This document shows, piece by piece, positions 20,768 through 32,387 of a stretch of 64,000 nucleotides of DNA. The DNA comes from Microglena sp. YARC (lineage: Eukaryota; Chlorophyta; Chlorophyceae; Chlamydomonadales; Chlamydomonadaceae), in assembly GCA_022414725.1 (NCBI GenBank), contig CM039462.1:99284579-99348578 (forward strand). Direction: 5' to 3'. The stretch's first letter is position 1, and each line of letters opens with the position of its first letter. Under the pieces are notes generated by a model. The model saw only the letters and a program-made list of their open reading frames with translations. It was not told the DNA's origin and ran no database searches. Both the position numbers and the translations under genes were made by a program.

Positions 20768-23700
20768 TCTGCGGGGCGCTGGAATGATAAGGGTTTACAT
20801 AATTGTTGTATCAGGCCTTTTTATAGCCCAACAATGGCCCCATCCATCCCTTCTACCCATCCACCCACCAATGCTAACTTGTGGGGGCTTCAGCCTTTTT
20901 GGCACCATTAAAGCCCCCTTTCCAGCCATATACAAGGGTGGCCAAGACCCCCTAAATAAGCAGTAAAGACCCTATAATTTGTACCCTCCTACTTCCTGCC
21001 CCTTATTACCTCCCCCCTCACCTAAGTATTCCTCAAGACAGACATCAACACACAATTACTCCAGCCAACTCCCTGCTGGTTCTGATCACATCTGCCACCC
21101 CTCCTGCTTCTTGTCCCTTACCTCCCCTCTCAGTTAAGTATTCATCAAGCCACACACAATCAAACACTATCACAATCACACACAATCACAATCGCACGCA
21201 ATCACACACAATCACACACAATCACACACAATCACAATCACACACAATCACATACAATCACACACAATCACAATCGCACACAATCACACACAATCACACA
21301 CAATCACAATCGCACACAATCACACACAATCACACACAATCACAATCGCACACAATCACACACACTCACTCCCTGCTCCTCTAGCCCGCAATGGCTTCAC
21401 CAACCACCACCAACCACCACCCACCACCACCACCCTGCTCCTCTAGCCCTCAATGGCTTCACCGACCCCACCACCTCCCTGGTGGTTCTGAGCGGATCCC
21501 ACAACATTGCGCACAGCCGGGTTACGGAATCAAGCGGCTGCAGCAGAGGCAAGGTACGTCGGTGACTATGAGCTGTAGCTGAGTTGTCGCTGAGTTGTAG
21601 CTGAGTCGTAATTGAGTCAAGCGGCTGCAGCAGAGGCAAGGTATGTTGGTGACTATGAGTTGTAGCTGATTTGTCGCTGAATTGTAGCTGAGTTGTAGTT
21701 GAGCCAAGCGGCTGCAGCAGAGGCAAGGTACGTCGGCGACTAATAGTTGTAGCTGATTTTTCGCTGAGTTGTAGCTGAGTTGTAGTTGAGTCAAGCGGCT
21801 GCAGCAGAGGCAAGGTACGTTGGTGACTAAGAGTTGTAGCTGAGTTGTAGCTGAGTTATAGTTGAGTCAAGCGGCTGCAGCAGAGGCAAGGTACGTTGGT
21901 GACTATGAGTTGTAGCTGAGTTGTAGCTGAGTTGCATATCTCGCAGCAAAGTCGGCGACTTGATGGTCTACTCGCACAACACATAGCTGCAGGCCCAAGG
22001 GTAGCTGAGTTGTAGCTAAGGCCTGAAAAAATAAGTCTCTCAATCTACTCCACTATCACTATAAAACACTATCACTATCACTATCACTATCACTGTATAT
22101 CACTATCGCCTCCTACCTCGCCTGTAGAACAAGCAAGCACTTTGGACCTAGTGCTTGAATACTAAGATAAGACCGCACTGTAATTTTGCAGGGTCCCTTC
22201 ACTGTCGGCTCTAAAAACTTTGATGGCCACTACTACAATGAGGTCGTGGATCAAACTGGCAGGGAAGGATGGTTAGCTTCCGACCGGACACTGGCAGACG
22301 GCGACAACCCAACGGTGAGAACTGTTTATTGACAAAGCCCCCCCACCCCACCCACCCCCCCACACACACCTGTTTTAATGACAAAGCCCCCCCCCCCACC
22401 CCACCCCCACCCCCCCACACACCTGTTTTAATGACAAAGCCCCCCCCCCCCACCCCCCACTCCCACCCCCCACACACACCTGTTTTGATGACAAAGCCCC
22501 CCACCCCCCACCCCCCCACCTCACACACACCTGTTTTGATGACAAAGCCCCACCCCCCCCCACACACACCCACACACACCTGTTTTAATGACAAAGCCCC
22601 CCACCCCCAACCCACCCACACACACACACACACACCTGTTTTTATGACAAAGCCCCCCCCCCCCCCCCCAACCCACCCCACCACCCACCCCCCTGTGGCT
22701 TTGTCCCAATTAGGCAGATGATGGCTGCAGTAAGGCCGGCTAAAAATAATTGCCTCGTGTTACCTTCACGGCCATCTGCACGCTCATCTCCTCAGTGATA
22801 TCCTGCTGATGTGTAGGGAAAGACTAAGTTAGTTAATATTAGTGAATGAATCATACAAGCGAATGTTAGTTAATATTAGATGGCCAAGCCGTCTCACCAG
22901 AATTTTGAATTTATTTGACAAACAAATATTATTGTGATACTTAAATAATATTGGTTAATACAAGTTAATAACAGTTTTTCAGAAAATAGTATTAGTTGAC
23001 GTTCCCTACTTATGTGTTGGTCCCCTGCCTTCTTTCCAACCAGCCTCCATTCACCTGCCCCAATGTCAATCGGGAGACACACCTCCTGGGGTGAAAGTCC
23101 TTTCACAACTTAAAAACAAAATGCAGGTGCCCCACTCCCAACCATCACCACCAACAACCACCACGCGCCACCACCACCAACAATAACCACCAACAACAAC
23201 CACCAACCACCATATCCTTCTTATGTGTCTGTACCCTGTCTCCATTGAACCAGCCTATCTTCACCTGCCCCAATGTAGGTACCCCACTCCCAACCATCAC
23301 CACCAACAACCACCAAGCAACACCAACAACAACGACCACTCACCACCAACAACAATAACCCCCACCAACAACCACCAACCACCATATGCTGCTTATGTGT
23401 TGGTCCTCTGTCTTCTTTCCAACCAGCCTCCCCTCACCTGCCGCGACGTAGGTGCCCCCACTCCCAACCATCACCACCACCAACCACCACCAACCACCAC
23501 CAACAACAATAACCCCCACCAGCAACCACCAACCACCATATGCTGCTTATGTGTTGGTCCCCTGTCTTCTTTCCAACCAGCCTCCCCTCACCTGCCGCGA
23601 CGTAGGTGCCCCCACTCCCAACCATCACCACCAACAACCACCACCAACCACCACCAACAACAATAACCCCCACCAACAACCACCAACCACCATATGCTGC

Positions 23701-25631
23701 TTATGTGTTGGTCCCCTGTCTTCTTTCCAACCAGCCTCCCCTCACCTGTCGCGACGTAGGTGCCCCCACTCCCAACCATCACCACCAACAACCACCAACA
23801 TCAACAGCAACAGCAACCCCCACCAACAACCCTAAACACCAACCACCAACCACCACCACCACCACCACCACCAAATAAACCCCCACCCTCATGTAGGTAC
23901 CCCTGATGACCACCTTTGCACGCAACCGCTCCCAACCACCCCTTTACCACCACCCTCCCCATGTAGATGCCCCTGATGACCACCCCCAACACACCACCCA
24001 CCACCACCCTCATGTAGGTACCCCTGATGACCACCTTTGCACGCAACCACTCCCAACCACCCCTTCACCACCACCCTCCCCATGTAGATGCCCCTGATGA
24101 CCACCCCCAACCACCACCACTACCACCACCACCACCCTCATGTAGGTACCCCTGATGACCACCTTTGCACGCAACCACTCCCAACCACCCCTTCACCACC
24201 ACCCTCCCTATGTAGATGCCCCTGATGACCACCCCCAACCACCACCGCCACCACCACCCTCATGTAGGTACCCCTGATGACCACCTTTGCACGCAACCGC
24301 TCCCAACCACCCCTTCACCACCACCCTCCCCATGTAGATGCCCCTGATGACCACCCCCAACCACCACCACCACCACCACCACCCTCATGTAGGTACCCCT
24401 GATGGCCACCTTTGCACGCAACCACTCTGCCTTTCTTGAAGCCTGGTGCCCCCACTACCGTGAAATGAGCCTGCTGGGCGTGAACGTCTCTGCTGTGGAG
24501 ACCGATCTTCGCATCACCAGTGGATGGAGCCCCTCAGGAATCAATCCCGTTGAGGTACGGGATAGCGTGGTGTGTCAGTCTGCCATAAAAATATGTTTCC
24601 TTTTTCTTTTCTTCTTTGTGCATGATGTTCGGAAGTCCCCCATGACTCCATCAAGCCGAGGTCGCATTTGGAGCAAATCCAGGAGTAGGGTCGAGAGGTT
24701 GGACATCTTAACGAGTCCTAGAGAAAGAAAAACCAAGTCATAACAAGTATAATGCGAGGTCATGTGCTGCTATGTGCTATAATGTGCTATTTCGACTTTT
24801 CTGTTTTCATAGTGGTGGTGTGTCAGTCTGTCAAAAATAAAGTGTTGAATCTCATTTCGCTGCTTGCTGTGCTTTGTATTTCGCTGTTTTTCTAGGTGGC
24901 TGCGTTACTCCCCCTTGACACAGTTCGGATGCGGGCACATTGGGAGTCCAATAGGGCACCAGTATAATTTAGTCGTAATCATCCATGCACATAATATATT
25001 ATGCATTACTAGATGATTGATTTGTAACCTTGCACTGTATCTGCAGGCTGCGCAACCGTCGTATGCATCTTCCTCTCAGCCACCACTTGTGGGTCTGAAC
25101 CCTCCTGCTGCACATGAGGTTCCTGCCTATGGGGGGTCGCCTCCTACCTATGGGAGTCCCTCCAATGCATCACCAGCCATACTCAATGCCACACCCCAGG
25201 GCGGTGCACCACCAGCTAGTGGGGGTCCACCCAAGAAGGCACCTCCTTCATCCATGCCCAATGCCTCACCCCAGGGCGGTGGACCAGGAGCTGGTGGGGG
25301 TCCGCCCAAGAAGGCACCACCTGCAGCCATACCCAATGCCTCACCCCAGGGCGGTGCACTACCAGCTAGTGGGGGTCCACCCAAGAAGGCACCACCTCCA
25401 TCCATGCCCAATGCCTCACCCCAAGGCGGTGCACCACCAGCTGGTGGGGGTCCGTCCAAGAAGGCACCACCTGCAGCCATACCCAATGCCTCACCCCAGG
25501 GCGGTGGACCACCAGCTAGTGGGGGTCCACCCAAAAAGGCACCATCTCCAGCCATGCCCAATGCCTCACCCCAGGGCGGTGGACCAGGAGCTCGTGGGGG
25601 TCCGTCCAAGAAGGTACCTTCTCCTGCCTAG
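18359..25631 (+). CDS. Haem peroxidase (plant/fungal/bacterial superfamily) with repetitive C-terminal tail
   Basis: Oxidises substrates with hydrogen peroxide; location unknown because the N-terminus is unresolved. Exons: 18359-18404 (tentative), 19024-19154, 19624-19708, 20446-20656, 21447-21553, 22192-22314, 24393-24554, 25047-25631; phases agree throughout. Motifs in order: distal site LRFAFHDGATY, then GGANGSIMKELD, ADGIQVSGAVSVSVSGGP and MGRPD, proximal-His segment VVLSGSHNIAHSR, and NFDGHYYNEV...WLASDRTL. These match the conserved order of class I/II-like peroxidases. GGANGSI resembles ascorbate peroxidase types, while several Cys residues recall secreted classes; I cannot assign a class. 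The last exon adds 194 residues of Pro/Gly/Ala tail with about six 26-residue units containing PNASPQGG and GGPPKKAP. Splice junctions are repeatedly duplicated in the introns (see findings). The true start and any signal peptide are not found. Confidence 0.85.
18540..18905 (+). repeat. Tandem repeat array in peroxidase intron 1
   Basis: Units of roughly 50 bp built on ATGCTGCATGGCACAAAATTG and CGTCACACTATCACTG, about eight copies. A 30-plus-base C run (18927-18958) and a pyrimidine-rich stretch lie before the next exon. Confidence 0.85.
19188..19320 (+). repeat. Two extra copies of a peroxidase exon end plus donor
   Basis: The exon end and donor ACTGATGAAGGAGG|GTAAGT (19141-19160) recur as ACCGATGAAGGAGG|TTAAGT (about 19214-19233) and ACCGATGAAGGAGG|GTAAGT (about 19301-19321). 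The third copy keeps a perfect donor; the second has lost it. Confidence 0.9.
19845..19985 (+). repeat. Dispersed repeat, family H
   Basis: GGCCCCCGTTGGTAAAACAA, then GGGCAAGTCC, CCTATTTGGCCTACCCCTGG and ACTGTAACATA, ending in a short-repeat tail (GATACATGCATA). Other copies: 26635-26772, 41690-41815 (-), 53109-53240 (-), 59305-59442; fragments near 35205 and 40117-40180. Variable simple tails suggest a non-LTR origin. Confidence 0.75.
20682..20766 (+). repeat. (GA)n microsatellite just after a peroxidase donor
   Basis: Starts about 25 bases after the GTGAGT donor at 20657. It encodes nothing. Confidence 0.9.
21145..21365 (+). repeat. (ACAATCAC)n short tandem array
   Basis: Runs of CACACAATCACAATCGCA-type units in the peroxidase intron before the proximal-His exon. 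Confidence 0.9.
21554..21960 (+). repeat. 87-bp array of peroxidase exon end plus donor
   Basis: The end of the proximal-His exon, AAGCGGCTGCAGCAGAGGCAAG|GT(A/T)-type, recurs so that five donors stand at 21554, 21641, 21728, 21815 and 21891. Between copies is GAGTTGTAGCTGAGTTGTAG filler. All five donors are GTACGT or GTATGT. Confidence 0.95.
22325..22690 (+). repeat. 50-bp C-rich tandem array in peroxidase intron
   Basis: Seven copies of CCTGTTTT(A/G)ATGACAAAGC followed by a variable CCCCCACCCC tract. It begins about ten bases after the donor at 22315. Confidence 0.9.
23040..23800 (+). repeat. About 150-bp tandem array in peroxidase intron
   Basis: Units run TATGTGTTGGTCCCCTGTCT, TTCCAACCAGCCTCCCCTCACC, GACGTAGGTGCCCCCACTCC and a CCACCAACAA tract. 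Three units (from about 23390, 23545 and 23697) are nearly identical; older ones lie to the left. Confidence 0.9.
23890..24392 (+). repeat. About 124-bp array of peroxidase acceptor plus exon start
   Basis: The true junction CATGTAG|GTACCCCTGATGGCC at 24393 is preceded by four copies CATGTAG|GTACCCCTGATGACC starting at 23897, 24018, 24146 and 24268. Each is followed by ACCTTTGCACGCAACC, as in the exon. Half-copies with CATGTAGATGCCCCTGATGA lie between them. Confidence 0.95.
25190..25620 (+). repeat. Coding tandem repeat (78-bp unit) in the peroxidase tail
   Basis: The unit CCCAATGCCTCACCCCAGGG, then GGTGGGGGTCC and CCCAAGAAGGCACC encodes PNASPQGG...GGPPKKAP. Alternating GGACCAGGAGCT and GCACCACCAGCT versions suggest the amplified unit was a dimer. 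Confidence 0.9.
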
Positions 25632-28440
25632 TCACTCACCCAAGGGTGGAGCAATGGAGCATCACCCGATGGAAGGGGTTGGGATACTTGAGAACGCCCC
25701 GTTTTGAGCTTTTTCCATGACCCTGGCTAAGACCCCAGCCATTAGTTTCCAGTGAAGCATGAAAAGCAGTTATTTGACCCTGACCATTATTCATATATTA
25801 TGTATTAAGTGTTATTTTAGGGCAATGGACCTGCATGAACCATAATAATAAAAAACATTAAGGTCTGACTGTATTACTGGTATTCCTAAGGTGTTATTTT
25901 TAGCCAGTGAACGAATACACACAGTGTTCTACACCATACTCCTGATTGGAGAAAGCAATCATATTTATGTGGGGCGTGCCCGGTCGGTTACATGACTCAG
26001 CCTTTGTAGGCTGCTTGCTGTCTTCGGTAGAAACTAAGTAGAGTAGTCAACAAGGCCCAGGACAAGATTGGATTGCTATACGGTTCTTCAGCCAAGTCTT
26101 ATGCTGCTCACCGTCTTCCAATTCAGCCAAGTCTTATGCTTGCTTGCGTTTACGCAAATTTCAAATTCAGCCAAGTTTTATGCTGCTCACCGTCTTTCAA
26201 TTCCAAGTCCCATACGTGCGGTACCCACGGTAACCAGGGAGCATACTAAGCGGATCAGACAGTTTGAAGACTTGCCCAGCAGGGATTTTTCTTCTTTACT
26301 TTTGACCCCGTGTTGGCCCAAATTGCCGCTGTAAAAAGATTTGAAAATAATCCCTGTTGTCCAGGCCCATGTATGTCTTTGGGAGTGTGTCAGTCCAAGG
26401 CCTAGTTGTCATGGTATGCCCATGCAGTACAGCAGTGCCACCGCACGGCTCCCACATAAGGGCCAGCCTGGCAGCTGAGGCTTATCTTATGCAACATATA
26501 CAGGATCTGACTAGTGACGCCATATTTACAGGCTGTGATAAGATTGGATTGATAACATGGCCTACGAACCTGCAGGCTGCTCATCGTCTGCAGTCAGCTT
26601 GAGGAGGTGTAGCGCCTTGGTCACTGCAGCACGAACTCAAGGCCCCCGTCAGTAAAACGATTGTTTGAGGTTCAGTTCATCAATGCTTCTTCTTTTAAAG
26701 CCCTTCCTATCACCGGTCGGGCAAGTCCCTTTTGGCCTATTTGGCCAACCCCTGGACTGTAACATACACACACAGACTCTGATAAGATTGGATTGATAAC
26801 TAGGTCTACGAGCCTGCAGGCTGCTCATCGTCTGCAGGCTGAGAATGCATGTGTAGTAATGGTGACTATAGCTAGCTCCGGCTTATGCTGTGGTGTCCTT
26901 AACATCTCGTCCTGTATTACACTGTATTACACGGATGTAACAATTTCAATTTCAATGTGTAATGTATTAACTGAACTAACTACACGTCAGACCTTAGTGG
27001 GCAGCATTAAATCACGGGAGTGTAGTCTTGTAGGACATGAACTTGGTTACATGGATCCAGCCTTTAAGCCATCTCCGGCATCAGCATATTCAATACAAAT
27101 CAAAGGATTATGATCAAAATATAATTCAGCCAATTTCAGCACCATTCGAACTGCATCCTCCGGGTCGCCGGTTTGTGTCGGGAGACCCACCTCCTGGGGT
27201 GAAAGTCCTTCTACAGCTTCTACAAAACTGGGGCTGTCAATATCGTGCTGGTTCCAAGAATATCGGGCGGTATCGTATGATATATCGCACTGTAACTTTG
27301 TGTTGGTGCTCCCAAACCGGGGTGAAAACCCCCCTTAGTACGGTGCACTGGCATAATGTGGCCAACGGTGCTTGCAAAGGCGGCGATTCTTCTCAATGTG
27401 GTGGTCCTACGCTGGCTACAGCTAGCTCCGGCTTACGCTGTGGTGTCCTTAACATCACGTCCTGTGAGGAACTGTATTACACGGATGTAACAATTTCAAT
27501 CAAATTCGCACTGTAACGATATCATGTCCTTTTTTTTGCGCGTCTCGTGTGTAAGTGAGGGGGGCTGGATAGTAATTGGAAGTCGGTGAGCAGCCCAGAG
27601 GTGGCTGTAAAACCATGTAACAATTCAAATTCAAATTTAAATATGTACAAGGCACAAGGTACCGTATGCAGCCCAGCAAAATTCTTGACTGGGCAAGTCT
27701 TAGAAAACTGCGGTATAACTACTCTCATCGTAATAAGAACCGCATAGGAGGCTCCCTGGTTTCCGTGGGTATCGCACAGAGGGGGGAAGCTACTACCACA
27801 AAGCTATACTACCCAAGCAGATCTCCTATAACCTAAACCCTAAACCTTAAACCCTGAACCCGAGGAGATCTGGCTTGTGGGTAGTAGCTTTGTGGGTAGT
27901 AGCTTCCCCCCACCATATCGCACGGAGGCACTTGGAATTGGAAGTCGGTGAGCAGCCCAGAGCTGTCTGGAAAACCATGTAACAATCCAATCAATTCAGC
28001 AGCATTCAAAAAATCCGCGTTTGGGAGGGCCGCTAGCCAGGGGCTGCTGAGGGAGGAGCTGCTTATAGTTGAACCAACACGACCTACAGCCATCCTCCTA
28101 CTTGGTTGCAATGGCTTGGGAGAAGTGGCACCAAACGAGATTGAGTAGTGCTCCTGCAGTTAGTGAGTGTGTTGTTGTTTAACTTCCTTTCTACTCCTTT
28201 CTACTCCTTATTTATGTATGCGTGTATGTATGTATGCGTGTATGTATGTTACCGACTTGTTTTTTAACATACATTCATAACAGGGGTAGCCAAATAGGCT
28301 GAAGAGACCGGCCAACATCGTGCATGGGTATTTTGACGCTGCCCCGAACATACGGGCTCCGCGCTTCACGCTCCGCCAAGCGGAGTGGCTAGCAACAATC
28401 CTGAAATCAGCTTGAGTAGCTCCAAGTACCTACTTTCAAT
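25632..28440. other. Intergenic repeats, no gene recognised
   Basis: Contains several copies of a short repeat ending GGCTGCTCATCGTCTGCAG or GGCTGCTTGCTGTCTTC (25990, 26080, 26560, 26810), family H at 26635, and a duplicated stretch AGCTAGCTCCGGCTTA(T/C)GCTG...GGATGTAACAATTTCAAT (about 26870-26960 and 27420-27500). Confidence 0.6.
27778..27915. mobile_element. Foldback element with telomere-like loop
   Basis: The arms GGGGGGAAGCTACTACC...AGATCTCC and GGAGATCTGG...GGTAGTAGCTTCCCCCC pair over about 45 bp. The loop holds CCTAAACCCTAAACC. Flanks share the 8-mer TATCGCAC (27770-27777, 27916-27923), a possible target duplication. Confidence 0.7.
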
Positions 28441-28489
28441 CTGGCCTACAGAAATCTGGAATATAAAAACTGCTGTAAAGCAGGAGTGG

Positions 28490-29060
28490 TCAACATAACT
28501 CTGGTGAGTTGTCTGGGGTGTGTGTGTGGTGCATGTGAGGCCTGGGGGGTGGGGGGGTGGTTATGCAGGTGAGTTTGAAGAGTGGCACATGACTCTGGTG
28601 AGTTGTCTGGGTGTGTGTGTGGTGCAGTGAGGCCTGGGTGGTGGGGTGGTGGTGGGCAGGTGAGTTTGAAGAGTGGCAACATGACTCTGGTGAGTTGTCT
28701 GGGTTGTGTTGGTGCAGTGAGGCCTGGGGGGTGGCGGTGGTGGTGCAGGTGAGATTTTGAAGAGTGGCACATGACTCTGGTGAGTTGTCTGGGTGTGCGG
28801 TGTGTGGTGCAGTGAGGCCTGGGGGTGGTGGGGGTGGTGGTGCAGGTGATTTGAAAGAGTGGCACATGACTCTGGTGAGTTGTCATGGGTGTGTGTGGTG
28901 GTGCAGTGAGCGGGCCTGGAGGTGGTGGCGGTGGTGGTGGGGCAGGTGAGTTTGAAGAGTGGCACATGATCTGGTGAGTTGTCTGGGTGTGTGTGTAGTG
29001 TATGTGTGGCATGGGGTGGCCTTGGGGGTGGTGGTGCAGGTGTGGAGTTCAGGGGGCCTG
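28490..29060. repeat. About 95-bp tandem array
   Basis: Six to seven copies of GAAGAGTGGCACATGACTCT, GGTGAGTTGTCTGGG and GTGCAGTGAGGCCTGGGGG. Each unit has two GGTGAGTT sites. Scattered one-base indels between units suggest either old copies or poor sequence. Confidence 0.85.
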
Positions 29061-29819
29061 GGGAGTGGTGAGGTTGGCCTGCTTTAGAAAGAAAATAAGT
29101 CACCTGAACTGTGCACTTCTTTAAAACCGAGTTTTTGGGGCGGAGCAGCTTCTACGCAGCTCCCTGAACTTGTCCTTGGTTGAAACCTGAGGCTAGCTAG
29201 TAGTGGTAAACGGTATGGCTCTCGATAGAAATTTAAGGTTTAAATTGTTACATCCGAGTAATGTGCCACTCTCAGGACGTGAAGTTAAGGACACCACTGC
29301 GTAAGCCGGAGCTAGCAGTGGTCACCATAAAATAGTCTCCTTGTTAGATGGTGTATGGCTCGGTTATGTACTAGAAAGAGTACTTGACATCATTACTGAA
29401 CTCCTTGCCGAATGTTGCTATGGTGCAACGATTCTAATCCGTTACAGCTAGTGTGTCTGAATGCTGACATGACGAGCACTCCGATGCAGCAGAAAACTTT
29501 GGGCTTGACCCATTGGCTGGCCCATGGAGCTGTCTGGAAGCTGATATGACAGTCACTCCAATGCAGCAGACAACTTTGGGCTTGACCCATTGGCTGGCGA
29601 ATTGAGCTAGCTGGAACCTGCCTTGCTAAAAAAGAAACAGTGGAACCAACTCACCTGAATGTGCCACAGAAATCTGAGATAAAGAACACTGTTGGTTAAG
29701 CAGGCCAACCCACACCACCACTAGGAACCCTGCGCTCCACAACTGCACGACCACTCCCAGGCAGTACCCACAGGCCACACCACACCACACAGCCCCAGAC
29801 AACTGTCAGAGTAGTAAGA

Positions 29820-30110
29820 TGACTGGTAGGTCAGTCTCACTGAAGTGGCGTGTCCACTGTGTATGATCACCACATGTCAGAGTTAGATGACTGGTAGGTC
29901 AGTCTCACTGACAGTGGCGTGTCCACGTGTATGATCACCACATGTCAGAGTTAGATGACTGGTAGGTCAGTCTCACTGACAGTGGCGTGTCCACGTGTAT
30001 GATCACCACATGTCAGAGTTAGATGACTGGTAGGTCAGTCTCACTGAAAGTGGCGTGTCCACGTGTATGATCACCACATGTCAGAGTTAGATGACTGGCA
30101 GGTAGTGCGA
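29820..30110. repeat. About 66-bp tandem array
   Basis: Four to five copies of GATGACTGGTAGGTCAGTCT, CACTGACAGTGGCGTGTCC and ATGATCACCACATGTCAGAG, nearly identical apart from single-base indels. Confidence 0.9.
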
Positions 30111-30619
30111 TTCACAGAGACAGTGGGCGGCGTGTCCGCTGTGTATCGACGAGTGTATAGTGAGTGGATGGAGGCTAATCTCACTGGGAACAGTGGGCGT
30201 GTCACGCGTACTGACACGTGGACATAGCGCAGGTATGTACCGCTGACCTCATCTGCGAGAACCTTCAGGAGCTATAGAGCAAGCTCCTGCCTGTAACCTT
30301 ATATTATATATACTTCCACATTCACTGATCATGGTGGCACTCTTAAAGTCGGTTAGCGCTACGCAGAGCAATATAGCTTCTAGCGCTCCATTTCCTTTCC
30401 TTGGTTGACCTGAGGTAGCTACGTGTCTGACATGACATGATGAGCACTCTGATGCAGCACATGATGCAGCAGCACATGATGAGCCTCTGACATGATGCTT
30501 CTGACATGATGAGCATCTGATGAGCAGAACATATAGAAACCTTTCGGACTTGACCATGTGGTTGGCTAATACGATCTGGCTGCAGCTGCCGAAAGTGACC
30601 AGAAAGGATAAACCTACAT

Positions 30620-31200
30620 CACATGCAACATTTTTCTTATCTGAGAAAGACTGACCTGAATCGAGTGTGCGGCACTAGGAGGTCCTCAAATTCTTTTGGG
30701 ACTGAAAAGGAGCAGCTTGACGGCAGCTCCATTCCTTGCCTTGGTGAAACTAGCCTCGTAACTCTCCCCCCCCCCTCCCTCCCTACGACACACACCAACC
30801 GAGAAACTGACCTGAACCATGTGCATCCTCAATACTACGTTTTGGGACTACAAGGAGCAGTTGGACGCAGCTCATCCTTGGGTTCATTAGGTGAAACCTA
30901 GCCCCCCGCCTCCTAAATATCCGCCCCCGCCCCCTAGCACACCACACACAACCGAGAAAAAGAACCTAACCATGTGCCACTCCCAAACTTGTTTTGGGCA
31001 CAAGAGCAGCTTACGCATCCATCTTGTCTTGTACCTAGCCCACACCCACCACCCCCACACACGACCACAACCACGAAAATCCTGGATATGTGCCACTCTA
31101 AACTCGTTTTTGGGACTACAAAGGAGCAGCTTCTACGCAGCTTCCCTTTCCTTGTCTTGGGTGACCCCCCTTCCCCCCCCCCCATCACCCTCCGCCCCAA
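30620..31200. repeat. About 120-bp diverged tandem array abutting the gap
   Basis: Units share ACCATGTGCCACTCCCAAAC, TTTTGGGACTACAAAGGAGC, AGCTTCTACGCAGCT and CTTGTCTTGGTGAAACC, with C-rich spacers. Confidence 0.75.
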
Positions 31201-31236
31201 CCCACTTCTACGCCCAATCTCCTATCTTGGTGGTGT

Positions 31237-32236
31237 NNNNNNNNNNNNNNNNNNNNNNNNNNNNNNNNNNNNNNNNNNNNNNNNNNNNNNNNNNNNNNNN
31301 NNNNNNNNNNNNNNNNNNNNNNNNNNNNNNNNNNNNNNNNNNNNNNNNNNNNNNNNNNNNNNNNNNNNNNNNNNNNNNNNNNNNNNNNNNNNNNNNNNNN
31401 NNNNNNNNNNNNNNNNNNNNNNNNNNNNNNNNNNNNNNNNNNNNNNNNNNNNNNNNNNNNNNNNNNNNNNNNNNNNNNNNNNNNNNNNNNNNNNNNNNNN
31501 NNNNNNNNNNNNNNNNNNNNNNNNNNNNNNNNNNNNNNNNNNNNNNNNNNNNNNNNNNNNNNNNNNNNNNNNNNNNNNNNNNNNNNNNNNNNNNNNNNNN
31601 NNNNNNNNNNNNNNNNNNNNNNNNNNNNNNNNNNNNNNNNNNNNNNNNNNNNNNNNNNNNNNNNNNNNNNNNNNNNNNNNNNNNNNNNNNNNNNNNNNNN
31701 NNNNNNNNNNNNNNNNNNNNNNNNNNNNNNNNNNNNNNNNNNNNNNNNNNNNNNNNNNNNNNNNNNNNNNNNNNNNNNNNNNNNNNNNNNNNNNNNNNNN
31801 NNNNNNNNNNNNNNNNNNNNNNNNNNNNNNNNNNNNNNNNNNNNNNNNNNNNNNNNNNNNNNNNNNNNNNNNNNNNNNNNNNNNNNNNNNNNNNNNNNNN
31901 NNNNNNNNNNNNNNNNNNNNNNNNNNNNNNNNNNNNNNNNNNNNNNNNNNNNNNNNNNNNNNNNNNNNNNNNNNNNNNNNNNNNNNNNNNNNNNNNNNNN
32001 NNNNNNNNNNNNNNNNNNNNNNNNNNNNNNNNNNNNNNNNNNNNNNNNNNNNNNNNNNNNNNNNNNNNNNNNNNNNNNNNNNNNNNNNNNNNNNNNNNNN
32101 NNNNNNNNNNNNNNNNNNNNNNNNNNNNNNNNNNNNNNNNNNNNNNNNNNNNNNNNNNNNNNNNNNNNNNNNNNNNNNNNNNNNNNNNNNNNNNNNNNNN
32201 NNNNNNNNNNNNNNNNNNNNNNNNNNNNNNNNNNNN
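31237..32236. other. Assembly gap of 1000 N
   Basis: Exactly 1000 unknown bases, probably a placeholder of unmeasured size. The frames that read through it are meaningless. Confidence 1.
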
Positions 32237-32387
32237 GGTTTTGGATTGTTATCGATTATAAGATATCATGAGAAGAGCAGGGGGCAAGACGCAAGGGCAG
32301 GACTGTAATGAAGGGCAGGGGACTGTAAGTGGAAGGACGGGGCAGGACCTGATAATGAGGGAAAGGCCAAGGGGCAGTGCAGGACAT

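Noticed and set aside
21150..21365. CRISPR-like regular repeats
   Set aside because: Units are 8-18 bp microsatellite variants without distinct spacers, in a eukaryotic intron.
22211..22721. Opposed open frames of about 150 codons in the peroxidase intron
   Set aside because: They follow the 50-bp C-rich repeat; the true exon there ends at 22314.
23223..24110. Overlapping Thr/His/Pro-rich frames
   Set aside because: Product of CCACCAACAA-type tandem repeats; no conserved motif.
30891..32308. Two plus-strand open frames of over 440 codons
   Set aside because: They consist mostly of X from the N gap; the real parts are C-rich repeat translations.
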